A stretch of DNA of 36,512 bases, taken from assembly GCA_037441765.1 (NCBI GenBank), contig JBBIRM010000011.1, forward strand, positions 1-36,512, written 5' to 3'. The notes beneath the pieces were generated by a model. It saw only the letters and a list, made by a program, of their open reading frames with translations. It did no database searches and was not told where the DNA came from. Shown one piece after another: positions 25,001-33,666 of this stretch (position 1 is the stretch's first letter; each line of letters opens with the position of its first letter). This DNA is from JBBIRM01 sp037441765 (GTDB taxonomy: Bacteria; Desulfobacterota; BSN033; UBA1163). The position numbers and the translations under genes were made by a program.

Positions 25001-26776
25001 ATGAGGGGATTTCTTTCGGAAGAGAAGGTTTCAGAAATCAGAGATCGCGCCAATATCTTAGAAGTCATCTCCCAGTATGTCTCTCTAAAAAAGGCTGGGA
25101 AAAATTATAAAGGCCTCTGTCCTTTCCATTCAGAAAAGACCCCTTCCTTTATGGTCAACGAGGCCAAGCAGATGTTTCATTGTTTTGGTTGTGGAGAGGG
25201 AGGGGATGTCTTTGCCTTTTTGATGAAGATGGAGCATTTATCCTTTCCTCAGGCAGTGGAGCAGCTAGCCAAGCGTTATGGCGTAACCCTTCCATCTCCC
25301 CAACTGACACTTAACCAGAAAAAAGAGATGGCTAAAAGGAACCTCCTCTTCCAGATCAATCAGATCGCCTCGGAATACTATCACCATCTTCTCACTCAAG
25401 GGAGAGAAGCCGAAGATGCGCGGAGATATCTTGGCCAGAGAGGTATAGGGAAAGAGATAATTGAGGAACACCGATTGGGATATTCCCTCGATCGGTGGGA
25501 TGGCTTAGTCCAACATCTCCGTGAAAAAAAGGTCTCTCTGGAATTGGCATGGGAGTTGGGCCTTATCCTTCCAAGAAGGAAGGAGGGATGGTATGATGCC
25601 TTCCGGGGAAGAATTATTTTTCCTATCTTCGATATCCAGCATCGGGTTGTTGGATTTGGGGGGAGGGTTATTAAAACGGGTGAACCCAAATATCTTAACT
25701 CCCCTGAATCTGCCATCTATCATAAAGGGGAAACCCTCTATGGTCTTCAGGTTGCAAGGGGTTATATCTCAGAGAGGGATTATGTTATAATTGTCGAAGG
25801 TTATTTCGACCTGTTGACCCTCCACAGATACGAATTTAAGCATAGCGTGGCAACATTAGGAACAGCACTGACGAACCAGCATATACGTCTCCTCAGCCGA
25901 TATACGAAGAATCTGATTACGGTTTTTGATGCGGATCAGGCAGGGGTCCAAGCCACTCTCAGAACGCTTCCCCTTTTTCTTGAAGAGGAGGTTTTTGGAA
26001 AGATGGTCTTGCTTCCAAAGGGCGAGGATCCTGATACCTTCCTTAGAAAGGAAGGCGGGGGGGATTTTGAAAAAAGGCTTGGAAAGGCCACTCCTCTTAT
26101 CGACTTTTTTTTCGATCAATTAGTAAGCCAATATGACGCAAAATCGATTGAGGGAAAAGTAAGGATTGCTCAAGAAGGTGTGCAGTTGATTGCCAAGATT
26201 AGAGACCAAATTCGGAGAGATTTCTATATAAAATCCCTGGCCGAAAGGTTGGAGGTAAAGGAACAAATCCTTTATGATCTGTTTCGTTCTTCTTTAAAGC
26301 AACGGCTTAAGGTCCAAGAAGAACTAAAGAGGCAATCGGTGGAAGAGAGGAGTTTTCCAAAGTCAGAGGAGATGTTGATTCGTATCTTGGTCCAACACCC
26401 AAGATTCATTCCTTTGGTTTCGGAGGAAGGGGTGATTGGGGAGTTCGAAAGCGAGGTTCTACGGAAGATGGCAGAGAGTTTGGATCTACTCTATAAAAGG
26501 AAGGGAAGGGTTGATCCCAAAGAGGCTTTGGGGTTACTGGAAGAAGATATTCGGAGGAGGTTCTGCCAGCTCGTCTTTCAGGACGAGGCGTTTGAAGAAG
26601 GCCATGTGGAGAAAATAGTGAGGGACTGCATTCAGAAGATTCGGGAGAGAAAGGTTAAGAAGGATAGAGTCGAACTCCTTAAGAGAATTAAAGAGATGGA
26701 GAAGAAGGAGGAGCCAGGGCTTGAGGCCCTTTTAGCAGAACATCAGAAACTCTTAAAGAGGGCAAGGCCTTCTTAA
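25001..26776 (+). CDS. dnaG: DNA primase
   Basis: 591 residues. The CHC2 zinc finger is Cys40, His43, Cys61 and Cys64 (CPFHSEKTPSF and HCFGCG). The RNA-polymerase core follows, with GRIIFPI and the TOPRIM blocks VEGYFDLL, VATLGTAL and VFDADQAG. The C-terminal helicase-interacting part is divergent. DnaG makes RNA primers for replication with DnaB. It starts 8 bases after mutS2 and precedes rpoD by 27 bases, as in the classical rpsU-dnaG-rpoD operon. Confidence 0.97.
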   Translation: MRGFLSEEKVSEIRDRANILEVISQYVSLKKAGKNYKGLCPFHSEKTPSFMVNEAKQMFHCFGCGEGGDVFAFLMKMEHLSFPQAVEQLAKRYGVTLPSPQLTLNQKKEMAKRNLLFQINQIASEYYHHLLTQGREAEDARRYLGQRGIGKEIIEEHRLGYSLDRWDGLVQHLREKKVSLELAWELGLILPRRKEGWYDAFRGRIIFPIFDIQHRVVGFGGRVIKTGEPKYLNSPESAIYHKGETLYGLQVARGYISERDYVIIVEGYFDLLTLHRYEFKHSVATLGTALTNQHIRLLSRYTKNLITVFDADQAGVQATLRTLPLFLEEEVFGKMVLLPKGEDPDTFLRKEGGGDFEKRLGKATPLIDFFFDQLVSQYDAKSIEGKVRIAQEGVQLIAKIRDQIRRDFYIKSLAERLEVKEQILYDLFRSSLKQRLKVQEELKRQSVEERSFPKSEEMLIRILVQHPRFIPLVSEEGVIGEFESEVLRKMAESLDLLYKRKGRVDPKEALGLLEEDIRRRFCQLVFQDEAFEEGHVEKIVRDCIQKIRERKVKKDRVELLKRIKEMEKKEEPGLEALLAEHQKLLKRARPS

Positions 26777-26803
26777 AAAATAAAGAGACGAGAGGACTGA
26801 TTA

Positions 26804-28531
26804 ATGGGGAAAGAAGGGAATATCAAAGAGGTTGAACAATTGATCTCCATGGATGGCGAAAAGGGATTTCTTTCTTTCGACGAGGTCAGTGAGATCTCTC
26901 CCAATGACATTGTCTCCTCTGACCAGATTGACGATGTCCTGATGATGTTTGACGAAATGGATATCGATATGATGGATGACCTTCAAGGATTGAAGGTCGA
27001 TGAGGAGAGGCTTCTGGAGAAGGAGGAGGAAGGCGATGAATTAGAGATGGAGGGATTCATCAAAGCTACCGATCCCGTTCGTATGTATCTCCGAGAAATG
27101 GGGTCTGTGTCCCTTCTGACTCGAGAGGGAGAGGTGGAGATTGCAAAGCGAATTGAGGATGGCAAAAGGGAAGTTTTAAGTGTGGTATTGAATTGCCCGA
27201 TGGCTGTCAAGGAAGTGATCAATTTGGGACAGGCCCTGAAGGATGGAAAGGTGGAGATCCAGGATGTGACCAATGAGATTGATGAGGAGGAGACCAGCCG
27301 TGAAGAGGAAGAGGCCCAGAAGAAGAGAGTACTGGATTTGATTGAGAAGATTCGTCGAAACGATGAAGGGGTTCGATGTCTATTAAGAAAAAAGGCAATC
27401 TCGAAGTCGAAGATTCAAGCACAATTGAAAAAGAAACAGGAAGAGATTTTAGAATGTTTCCGACAGATGAATTTGAGAGATAGCCAGATTAATCGAATAG
27501 TTCAGAAGATGAAGCAGATGCTTTCCCGGATTGAAAAGGGAGAGAATGAAATCAGGAAGATGGAAGAGAAGGCAGGGATCAGTCTAAAAGAGGCCAGGGA
27601 GCTGTTGAAAAAGTTAAAGGCGAAAAAGGTTAATGAAAAATCGATTCAGAAGACTCGAAGTCTGAACAAGGCCATCCTTCAAGGGCTTGAACGAACTGCT
27701 AAACATATTCAGAGGAAGATCAATCGAGTCGAAATGGAGTGCGGACTCAGTGCCGAGAAACTCAGGGATGCGGTAAAAGCGATTGTTGAAGGGGAGAAAA
27801 AGGCCAGGGAAGCCAAGTGCGAATTGGTGAAGGCAAATCTGAGGCTGGTTGTCTCAATCGCCAAAAAATATACCAATCGAGGGCTGCAATTCCTTGACCT
27901 CATCCAGGAGGGAAATATTGGTTTGATGAAGGCAGTGGATAAATTTGAATATCAACGGGGATATAAGTTCAGCACCTATGCCACCTGGTGGATCAGGCAG
28001 GCCATCACACGAGCGATCGCGGATCAGGCGAGGACTATTCGAATCCCTGTTCACATGATTGAAACGATTAACAAACTGATACGGACTTCCCGATATCTCG
28101 TCCAGGAAATTGGAAGAGAGCCTACCCCAGAGGAGATTGCAGAAAGGATGGAGATGCCTTTGGATAAAGTAAGGAAGGTTTTAAAGATTGCCAAAGAGCC
28201 CATTTCCCTTGAGACCCCGATTGGTGAGGAGGAGGATAGCCACTTGGGTGATTTCATTGAAGATAAAACGGTCATCTCCCCTCAGGATGCGGTCATCACG
28301 GCAAATCTAATAGAGCAGACTCGAAAGGTTCTGGCCACGCTTACGCCCAGAGAGGAAAAGGTTTTGAGGAAACGGTTTGGGATAGGTGAGAAATACGATC
28401 ATACCCTGGAGGAAGTGGGCCAAGATTTTGATGTGACGCGGGAACGGATTCGGCAGATTGAAGCAAAGGCCTTAAGGAAATTGCGGCATCCAAGTCGGGC
28501 TAAGAAACTTAAGGCCTTTCTTGAAGCCTAA
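26804..28531 (+). CDS. rpoD: RNA polymerase primary sigma factor RpoD (sigma70)
   Basis: 575 residues. Region 1.1 (about 1-70) ends in an acidic stretch; region 1.2 is [11 protein letters not shown]; a long charged non-conserved insert (about 140-330) follows. Region 2 is [20 protein letters not shown] with the -10 recognition helix [15 protein letters not shown]; region 3 and region 4 ([16 protein letters not shown], then the helix-turn-helix [11 protein letters not shown] that reads the -35 box) complete it. It is the housekeeping sigma factor and last protein gene of the operon. The ribosome site at the ATG is weak (GAGGAC). Confidence 0.97.
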   Translation: MGKEGNIKEVEQLISMDGEKGFLSFDEVSEISPNDIVSSDQIDDVLMMFDEMDIDMMDDLQGLKVDEERLLEKEEEGDELEMEGFIKATDPVRMYLREMGSVSLLTREGEVEIAKRIEDGKREVLSVVLNCPMAVKEVINLGQALKDGKVEIQDVTNEIDEEETSREEEEAQKKRVLDLIEKIRRNDEGVRCLLRKKAISKSKIQAQLKKKQEEILECFRQMNLRDSQINRIVQKMKQMLSRIEKGENEIRKMEEKAGISLKEARELLKKLKAKKVNEKSIQKTRSLNKAILQGLERTAKHIQRKINRVEMECGLSAEKLRDAVKAIVEGEKKAREAKCELVKANLRLVVSIAKKYTNRGLQFLDLIQEGNIGLMKAVDKFEYQRGYKFSTYATWWIRQAITRAIADQARTIRIPVHMIETINKLIRTSRYLVQEIGREPTPEEIAERMEMPLDKVRKVLKIAKEPISLETPIGEEEDSHLGDFIEDKTVISPQDAVITANLIEQTRKVLATLTPREEKVLRKRFGIGEKYDHTLEEVGQDFDVTRERIRQIEAKALRKLRHPSRAKKLKAFLEA

Positions 28532-28552
28532 CTTTAATCTCACTGTAGGGGG

Positions 28553-28580
28553 TTGACACTCCTCAGAGATTGACTAAAAT
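28553..28580 (+). promoter_or_regulatory. Promoter of the CAT-anticodon tRNA
   Basis: A perfect TTGACA (28553-28558) and TAAAAT (28575-28580) are 16 bases apart, 9 bases before the first base of the tRNA, so the transcript would start almost at the mature end. Confidence 0.7.
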
Positions 28581-28589
28581 AAAAATAAG

Positions 28590-28665
28590 GGGCCCATAGC
28601 TCAGCTGGAAGAGCCACCGGCTCATAACCGGTAGGTCCCTGGTTCGAACCCAGGTGGGCCCACCA
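28590..28665 (+). tRNA. tRNA with CAT anticodon (tRNA-Met, or tRNA-Ile2 after lysidine modification)
   Basis: A complete cloverleaf: acceptor GGGCCCA (28590-28596) pairs with TGGGCCC (28655-28661); D arm GCTC/GAGC; anticodon stem ACCGG/CCGGT with loop CTCATAA (28621-28627) and anticodon CAT at 28623-28625; T arm CCTGG/CCAGG with TTCGAAC. CCA is encoded (28663-28665). CAT is read as Met unless TilS converts C34 to lysidine, which makes tRNA-Ile2. It is not an initiator type, because the acceptor stem begins with a G-C pair. An ile-type CAT tRNA near rpoD is known in E. coli (ileX), so Ile2 remains open. Confidence 0.95.
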
Positions 28666-28734
28666 AAGAGGGTGCATGGGTTGATGAAACCAACAGGGAA
28701 AATGAAAAGGTGGATGAAGGGCCTTGATGATGGG

Positions 28735-28769
28735 AAAAGAGTGCACCCCAACAGGAGTGCACTCTTTTT
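28735..28769 (+). terminator. Rho-independent terminator after the tRNA
   Basis: AAAAGAGTGCAC (28735-28746) pairs with GTGCACTCTTTT (28757-28768) over 12 bp, with a 10-base loop and a T-run. It lies 70 bases past the tRNA and ends the tRNA transcript before the next gene. Confidence 0.88.
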
Positions 28770-28813
28770 ATTTAGGCTTAAAAACACCGTAGACTACACT
28801 TAGGAGGTCACCG

Positions 28814-29533
28814 TTGAGGGAACAATTGGAATTGCTTTGGGAGTTACAGAAGATCGACCTCTCCCTCAAGAACATTCAAGAGGAACGAGATCGGTTTCCG
28901 AAGGAGATAAAGAAGTTGGATGAAAAAAGGAACATCGAGAGGGAGAGGGTTCAAAAAGAGAAGGAAAGGGTTGAGTTGCTGGAGAAGGAGAGGAGGCAGA
29001 AGGAGAGGCAGCTCAGCGCTGAACAAGAGAAGATTAAGAAGGCAGAAGGAAGGATGTCCGAGGTGAAGACCAATAAGGAGTATCAAGCCCTCCTCACCGA
29101 GATCGAGAACATCAAAGAGACAAACAGCCGGATAGAAGAAGAGATCCTGATGGTCATGGATGAGATTGACGAACTTAAGAAGAATATACAAAAGCGGGAG
29201 AAGGAGATGGCCATCAACCTTGAAAAGATCGAGGCGGAGAGCAAAAGGATTCAGGAGAAGATGGCCGAAGACGATTTATTATGGAAACAGCAGTTGGAAA
29301 GGAGGGAGGCCCTTACCAAGCAGATCGAATCCAAACTCTATCGGCTCTATCTCACCTTGAAGGAGAAGCGAAAGGGAGTTGGTGTAGTGAGTGTCAAAAA
29401 TGAAATCTGTCAGGGATGTTTTGTAAACATCCCTCCCCAGATGTATATTGAGGTTCAGAGAAACAATGACCTCATTAGATGTCCAAATTGTAATCGAATT
29501 CTTTATTGGGATGGAGATTCAAAGACGAAATGA
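28814..29533 (+). CDS. Coiled-coil protein with C4-type zinc ribbon (zf-RING_7 / DUF164)
   Basis: 239 residues. Residues about 5-185 are almost continuous heptad-rich coiled coil (LWELQKIDLSLKNIQEERD and KTNKEYQALLTEIENIKE are typical of the family). The C-terminal zinc ribbon has CQGC then CPNC about 28 residues later. The family (DUF164) is widespread in anaerobes next to RNase HI genes and rnpB; the function is not known, although structural work links it to secretion or regulation in Helicobacter. TTG start at 28814, with TAGGAGGT 5 bases upstream. The stop overlaps the RNase HI-like gene by four bases. Confidence 0.88.
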   Translation: MREQLELLWELQKIDLSLKNIQEERDRFPKEIKKLDEKRNIERERVQKEKERVELLEKERRQKERQLSAEQEKIKKAEGRMSEVKTNKEYQALLTEIENIKETNSRIEEEILMVMDEIDELKKNIQKREKEMAINLEKIEAESKRIQEKMAEDDLLWKQQLERREALTKQIESKLYRLYLTLKEKRKGVGVVSVKNEICQGCFVNIPPQMYIEVQRNNDLIRCPNCNRILYWDGDSKTK

Positions 29534-29976
29534 GCCTTAGAAAGGCACGCAATAACTCTCATCTGAGGATTTACATTGACGGAGCATCCAAGGGAAATCC
29601 CGGAGAGGCAGGAGCAGGGGTTCTAATTACTGACTGCCAGGGGAAGAGATTGGCTGAAATTGCTCGTTATCTCGGCCATCAGACGAATAACCAGGCGGAA
29701 TACTGGGCACTCCTTTTGGGTTTAAGGGAGGCAAAAAGATTAGGGGGCAAATCGGTAGAGATTTTTACGGATTCCGAATTGCTGGATAGACAGGTTAAAG
29801 GTCTTTACAAGGTAAAGGCCCTTAATTTAAAAGGGCTCCACAGGGCTGTGGTTAGAGACCTGGAAGGATTTAAATCCTTTAAGATTGAGTCTATCCCAAG
29901 AAAGCAGAACCAGGAGGCTGATCGCTTAGCCAACGGGGCCATTCGAAGAAGGTTCAGAAAGGAGAGAGGGGGTTAA
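29530..29976 (+). CDS. RNase HI family protein
   Basis: 148 residues, one RNase H fold. The four acidic residues of the active site are seen as YIDGASKGNPG (first Asp), NNQAEYWALL (Glu), FTDSELL (second Asp) and QNQEADRLAN (third Asp). It lacks the basic protrusion of classical RnhA, so it belongs to the reverse-transcriptase-like RNase HI group (RnhC/YpdQ-like). It should cleave RNA in RNA-DNA hybrids. ATG at 29530 overlaps the previous stop (ATGA), so translation is coupled. An upstream start at 29506 is less likely. The RNase P RNA gene begins 4 bases after its stop. Confidence 0.9.
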   Translation: MSLRKARNNSHLRIYIDGASKGNPGEAGAGVLITDCQGKRLAEIARYLGHQTNNQAEYWALLLGLREAKRLGGKSVEIFTDSELLDRQVKGLYKVKALNLKGLHRAVVRDLEGFKSFKIESIPRKQNQEADRLANGAIRRRFRKERGG

Positions 29977-29979
29977 GAG

Positions 29980-30430
29980 AAGGGGAACAGATGGTCGCTC
30001 CTCGTAAATCCACTTTAGGGTTTATGAGGGGAGGAAAGTCCGAGCTCCACAGGGCAGGGTGGTCCGTAACGCGGACTGTCCCGAAATCTGAATGTATAGA
30101 TTTCGGGATAAGGAAAGTGCCACAGAAAAGATACCGTCCCGCCAAAGGCGGGATAAGGGTGAAAAGGCGAGGTAAGAGCTCACCATTATCCTGAGCGATC
30201 AGGATAGATCGGTAAACCCCACCCGGAGCAAGACCAAATAGGTCCCGCTTCCCTTGCCTTAAGCAGGGGATGAGAAAGGCCCATTCAAATCTCTTCCCGA
30301 TTGGGTAAAATCGGGAAGGGAGGCGGGACGGGTAAGGTCGCTTGAGACCCTGAGCAATCAGGGCCCAAGATAAATGACCATCATTCCCAAGATCGATTTT
30401 GGGAAACAGAACTCGGCTTATGGTCCCCTT
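29980..30430 (+). ncRNA. rnpB: RNase P RNA, bacterial type A
   Basis: The conserved core GGGGAGGAAAGTCCGAGCTCC (split here as in E. coli) and CACAGGGCAG near 30032-30056 is present, as are TAAGGGTGAAA, GTAAGAG, GTAAACCCCACCCGGAGCAAG, AAATAGG, and at the 3' side AAATGACCATC and ACAGAACTCGGCTTA. P1 is AAGGGGA (29980-29986) with TCCCCTT (30424-30430). At about 451 nt it is longer than usual; extra length comes from a perfect 10-bp hairpin (CCCGAAATCT, 30080-30089, with 30098-30107), a GCC-rich hairpin and an enlarged P15-P17 region. A T-run at 30443-30449 may mark the 3' end of the transcript. An ORF inside is an artefact. Confidence 0.95.
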
Positions 30431-30468
30431 CAATAATCCCCTCTTTTTTAGTCTAAGAGAACAGGGAG

Positions 30469-32640
30469 ATGGAAAAGGAACTTACCCCAGACCAGAGGAG
30501 AAGACGAAATGAACTTATCCTGGTTGGCATCATCTCCATCCTGATCCTTATCCTTACCACCTTGGAGATGAAGCTTCCTCAGGTGAGTTCAAAGATCCCT
30601 GTGGCGGACAACATAATCATCTTCACACTGATCAATATCAACATTATATTGATCTTGCTTCTGATATTTTTAGTCATTCGCAATCTGGTCAAACTGCTCT
30701 TTGAGAGAAAGCGGAAAGTCTTAGGTTCAAAATTGAGGACAAAGTTGGTGGTTGCCTTTGTCAGCCTCTCCCTTATACCAACCATCATTCTCTTTTTTGT
30801 TGCTGTGGGCTTTATTACAAATAGTGTGGAACATTGGTTTAGTGCTCAGGTTGAAAGGTCTCTCCAGGGGTCGTTGGAAGTGGCTCAAACCTACTATCGG
30901 GATTTTGCCAACCGTATGGTCTCTTCGGCTCAGCAGGTGAGCCGAGAGATTTCCCGCCAGGGTAACTTCAGGGGTGAAAAGGGGAGGTCTCTTTTGAAGG
31001 AAACCCTCGAGACAAAGAGGAAAGAGTATCATCTGAGTCTCATTGGGATCATTTTTAAAGACGAAGCAAAGTTGGTTAGCGCGAGAGATCCTAAACTTCA
31101 AGACCTTATCTTTGACCCCCCTAAGGATATTCTCGAAGCAGGATTTTCAGGGAAGGAACTCTCCAGAAACCTCTCAGCGGGGGAAGGGGAGATGATCACA
31201 GGGGTGGCCCCTGTTTTTAACCCTTCCAATGAGGCAGAGGTGATTGGAGTCGTAACCGCAACCTACTTTATTCCCAAAAGCCTTTCGGCCAAGATGCGAG
31301 AGATCTCCCAGGGATTTTTAGAGTATAAACAACTTAAGATCTTAAAGAAACCCATTAAATTCAGTTATATGTTGGCCTTGCTGATGGTGACACTGCTGAT
31401 CATCTTCTCGGCGATCTGGTTTGGGTTTCGCCTCTCTAAGGAGATTACTACTCCTATTAAAGATTTGGCAGAGGCCACGCATAGGATTGCTTCAGGGGAT
31501 CTGAATTTTAGAATCCAGATGAAAGCCTCCGATGAGATCGGCATGTTCATCCAATCTTTCAATCAGATGACTGAGGATCTCCAGGTGAGTCGATTTGAAC
31601 TGGAACGGAGAAGGAAATATATGGAGATCGTTCTTAAAAATGTTGCGGCTGGGGTCATCTCGATTGATGGAAAAGGAATGGTGACCACGATCAACACCTC
31701 CGCAGAGCGGATGCTTGAGGTCAAAGGGGATGGGGTCCTGGAGAAGGATTTTTCGGAGGTATTACCCAAGGAGTTTGTGGAAGAGATCAAAGGGTTGTTA
31801 AATGAACTTAAATCTTCCCGAAAAGACTCCCTGGAAAAACAGATTACCCTTCACCTTCAGGATAAATCTCTCTCCCTGATGGTGAACCTGACAGCATTAA
31901 AGGATGAGGAGGGTAAGCCTCTTGGGTTCCTGGCTGTTTTTGATGATCTCACCCAGCTGATTAAAGCCCAGCGGATGGCAGCCTGGAGAGAAGTGGCGCG
32001 GCGAATCGCCCATGAGATCAAAAACCCCTTGACCCCAATCCAGCTTTCTGCTCAAAGGTTGAGGAAGAGGTATATGGAAAAACTTCAACACGATGGAACA
32101 ATCTTTGACGAGTGCACCCGGACGATTGTCAAACAGGTGGAGGAACTGAAGGAGATGGTAAATGAGTTCTCAAACTTCGCTCGAATGCCTGCCTCCAATC
32201 CTACCCCCAACCATCTTAATGAGATCATTGAGGAGAGCCTGCTCCTCTTTAAAGAAGCCCACAAGGATGTCCGATTTGAATTCATTCCTTGTGAACTCCC
32301 TGTCTTCAACCTCGATCGTGATCAGATGAAAAGGGTGATGATTAATCTGATCAAGAACAGTCTTGCTGCCATTGACCAAGGGGGGGAGATAAAAATCCAG
32401 ACAAGTTATGATCCAACACTCCAGATTGTCCGGTTAGAGGTAAGCGACAATGGTATCGGAATCCCAGATGAGGACAAGGGGAGGCTGTTTGAACCCTATT
32501 TTTCAACTAAAAAAAGTGGGACGGGGTTGGGACTGACCATTGTAAATGCCATCATCACCGACCACAATGGATATATCAGGGTTAGGGATAACAAACCCAA
32601 AGGGACCACCTTTCTAATTGAACTTCCTGTCAGAGTTTAA
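30469..32640 (+). CDS. NtrY-like sensor histidine kinase
   Basis: 723 residues. Membrane segments lie near residues 18-36, 48-70, 95-115 and 300-320, with a periplasmic sensor region between the last two. Then come a HAMP domain (about 325-375), a PAS domain (about 385-480), the HisKA box VARRIAHEIKNPLTPIQLSA with the phosphorylated His near residue 515, and the HATPase with NLIKNSLAAID, DNGIGIPDEDKG and GTGLGLTIV. Domain order matches NtrY, the nitrogen-related or redox kinase. The usual partner NtrX does not follow; smpB comes next, so the regulator must be elsewhere. The start 39 bases after rnpB has a weak ribosome site (AGGGAG). Signal sensed unknown. Confidence 0.9.
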   Translation: MEKELTPDQRRRRNELILVGIISILILILTTLEMKLPQVSSKIPVADNIIIFTLININIILILLLIFLVIRNLVKLLFERKRKVLGSKLRTKLVVAFVSLSLIPTIILFFVAVGFITNSVEHWFSAQVERSLQGSLEVAQTYYRDFANRMVSSAQQVSREISRQGNFRGEKGRSLLKETLETKRKEYHLSLIGIIFKDEAKLVSARDPKLQDLIFDPPKDILEAGFSGKELSRNLSAGEGEMITGVAPVFNPSNEAEVIGVVTATYFIPKSLSAKMREISQGFLEYKQLKILKKPIKFSYMLALLMVTLLIIFSAIWFGFRLSKEITTPIKDLAEATHRIASGDLNFRIQMKASDEIGMFIQSFNQMTEDLQVSRFELERRRKYMEIVLKNVAAGVISIDGKGMVTTINTSAERMLEVKGDGVLEKDFSEVLPKEFVEEIKGLLNELKSSRKDSLEKQITLHLQDKSLSLMVNLTALKDEEGKPLGFLAVFDDLTQLIKAQRMAAWREVARRIAHEIKNPLTPIQLSAQRLRKRYMEKLQHDGTIFDECTRTIVKQVEELKEMVNEFSNFARMPASNPTPNHLNEIIEESLLLFKEAHKDVRFEFIPCELPVFNLDRDQMKRVMINLIKNSLAAIDQGGEIKIQTSYDPTLQIVRLEVSDNGIGIPDEDKGRLFEPYFSTKKSGTGLGLTIVNAIITDHNGYIRVRDNKPKGTTFLIELPVRV

Positions 32641-32772
32641 AATATGAAGGGCAAAGAGATGAGGTGATGGAGGGACAAGGGATTCAGTTCCTCATCCAAG
32701 TTTATTGATTTCACCAAGCCTTTTAGGTAAAATTATTATAGTTACTTTATGCGTAATGATTTTTAATAAGAT

Positions 32773-33234
32773 ATGGCTGAAAAGTTGATCTGTCAGAACA
32801 AGAAGGCATGGCATAACTATTTTATTGAAGATACCTATGAGGCTGGGCTTTGCCTTTTAGGCACAGAGGTGAAGTCGCTTCGAGAGGGAAGGGCCAGTCT
32901 TGGGGATAGTTATGCGAAGATTAAAAACGGAGAGGTCTTTCTGGTAGATGCGCATATCAGTCCCTATCCATATGGGAATAGATTTAATCATGACCCATTG
33001 AGGATGAGAAAACTTCTCCTTCATAAAAGGGAGATCAAACGCCTTATCGGCAAGGTTCAGGAAAAAGGATTTACACTTATTCCACTTCGTCTTTATTTTT
33101 CGAATGGGAAGGCAAAGGTTGAACTGGGTTTGGCCAGGGGGAAAAAATTATTCGATAAACGAGAAGCCCTTAGGCAAAAGACAATTCAAAGAGAGATGGA
33201 AAGGGGGCGAAAAGGGTTCGACGGGGATCGTTGA
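32773..33234 (+). CDS. smpB: SsrA-binding protein SmpB
   Basis: 153 residues, the normal length. The OB-fold core has [18 protein letters not shown], the [16 protein letters not shown] block, AHISPYPYG, and the [19 protein letters not shown] strand; the conserved [13 protein letters not shown] begins the C-terminal tail that mimics mRNA in the decoding centre. SmpB carries alanyl-tmRNA into stalled ribosomes. The last ten codons and the stop lie inside the tmRNA gene (overlap 33203-33234), so the end of the tail is dictated by tmRNA sequence. No clear ribosome site precedes the ATG (TTTTTAATAAGAT). Confidence 0.96.
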   Translation: MAEKLICQNKKAWHNYFIEDTYEAGLCLLGTEVKSLREGRASLGDSYAKIKNGEVFLVDAHISPYPYGNRFNHDPLRMRKLLLHKREIKRLIGKVQEKGFTLIPLRLYFSNGKAKVELGLARGKKLFDKREALRQKTIQREMERGRKGFDGDR

Positions 33235-33558
33235 CGTCAGAGTCGCATACCGAGGTCCCATTGGCTCGTTAAACAAATGGGGTTTAAACATAATCGCAGC
33301 CAACTACGATTATGCCCTGGCTGCATAATCGCAGCCAGCGTCCCTTCTGCCTTCTCCTGTAGGGCAGAAATGGGATGTCAGAAATACAGGATAGTCCTTC
33401 TCCGATGCTTATAGGAGAGGGGCGAAACTCCATAAGCTAACTCTTCTGAAATCCTGCCTGTGGGAGCTCAGGGGAGTGAATTTAAAACACAGGCTAAGTA
33501 TGTAGGGGCTCTGTCGGAAGGTTTCCGGACGCGGGTTCGATTCCCGCCGCCTCCACCA
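33203..33558 (+). ncRNA. ssrA: Transfer-messenger RNA (tmRNA)
   Basis: GGGGGCGAAAAGG at the 5' end and CGCCTCC-ACCA at the 3' end form the seven-pair tRNA-like acceptor, with one G-U wobble; the T arm GCGGGTTCGATTCCCGC is intact. The tag reading frame is at 33296-33328 (next entry). Several pseudoknot hairpins fill the middle. CCA is encoded. At 356 nt the length is normal. The first 32 nt overlap the smpB coding end, and I see no convincing promoter between 33150 and 33203, so the gene may be made from the smpB transcript. Downstream sequence is AT-rich island-like DNA, and tmRNA is a common integration site. Confidence 0.96.
33296..33328 (+). other. tmRNA proteolysis-tag reading frame
   Basis: The resume codon GCA (33296) follows TAATC, as in other tmRNAs, and the frame reads AANYDYALAA then TAA. 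The tag ends in the ALAA degron recognised by ClpXP and related proteases. The first Ala codon is the resume codon, plus the uncoded Ala carried by the tmRNA. Confidence 0.9.
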
Positions 33559-33560
33559 GA

Positions 33561-33590
33561 CTTCGCTTCGAAATTTTGGTCGAAGCGGAG
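33561..33590 (+). terminator. Hairpin directly after ssrA
   Basis: CTTCGCTTCGA (33561-33571) and TCGAAGCGGAG (33580-33590) form an 11-bp stem with one G-T wobble and an 8-base loop, two bases after the tmRNA CCA. There is no immediate T-run (a T-rich stretch follows about 30 bases on), so it may be a processing hairpin or a weak terminator. Confidence 0.45.
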
Positions 33591-33666
33591 AGTGTCGCGC
33601 CGCAGGGCTTTTAAAATATTCCTTTTTTGCATTTTGCCTTCCACACTTCCCTCCCTCCGAGGGGAG

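Noticed and set aside
28540..28787. Minus ORFs containing LGSNQGPTGYEPVALPA
   Set aside because: This is the antisense translation of the CAT tRNA and its flanks, a classic false gene.
29991..30194. 67-residue ORF
   Set aside because: It lies wholly inside RNase P RNA conserved core.
30080..30320. Repeated palindromes that look like a CRISPR or REP array
   Set aside because: They have no regular spacing and fit as peripheral helices of RNase P RNA.
33104..33328. 74-residue + ORF ending ANYDYALAA
   Set aside because: Its end is the tmRNA tag frame, read through smpB and tmRNA by chance; only 33296-33328 is translated as tag.
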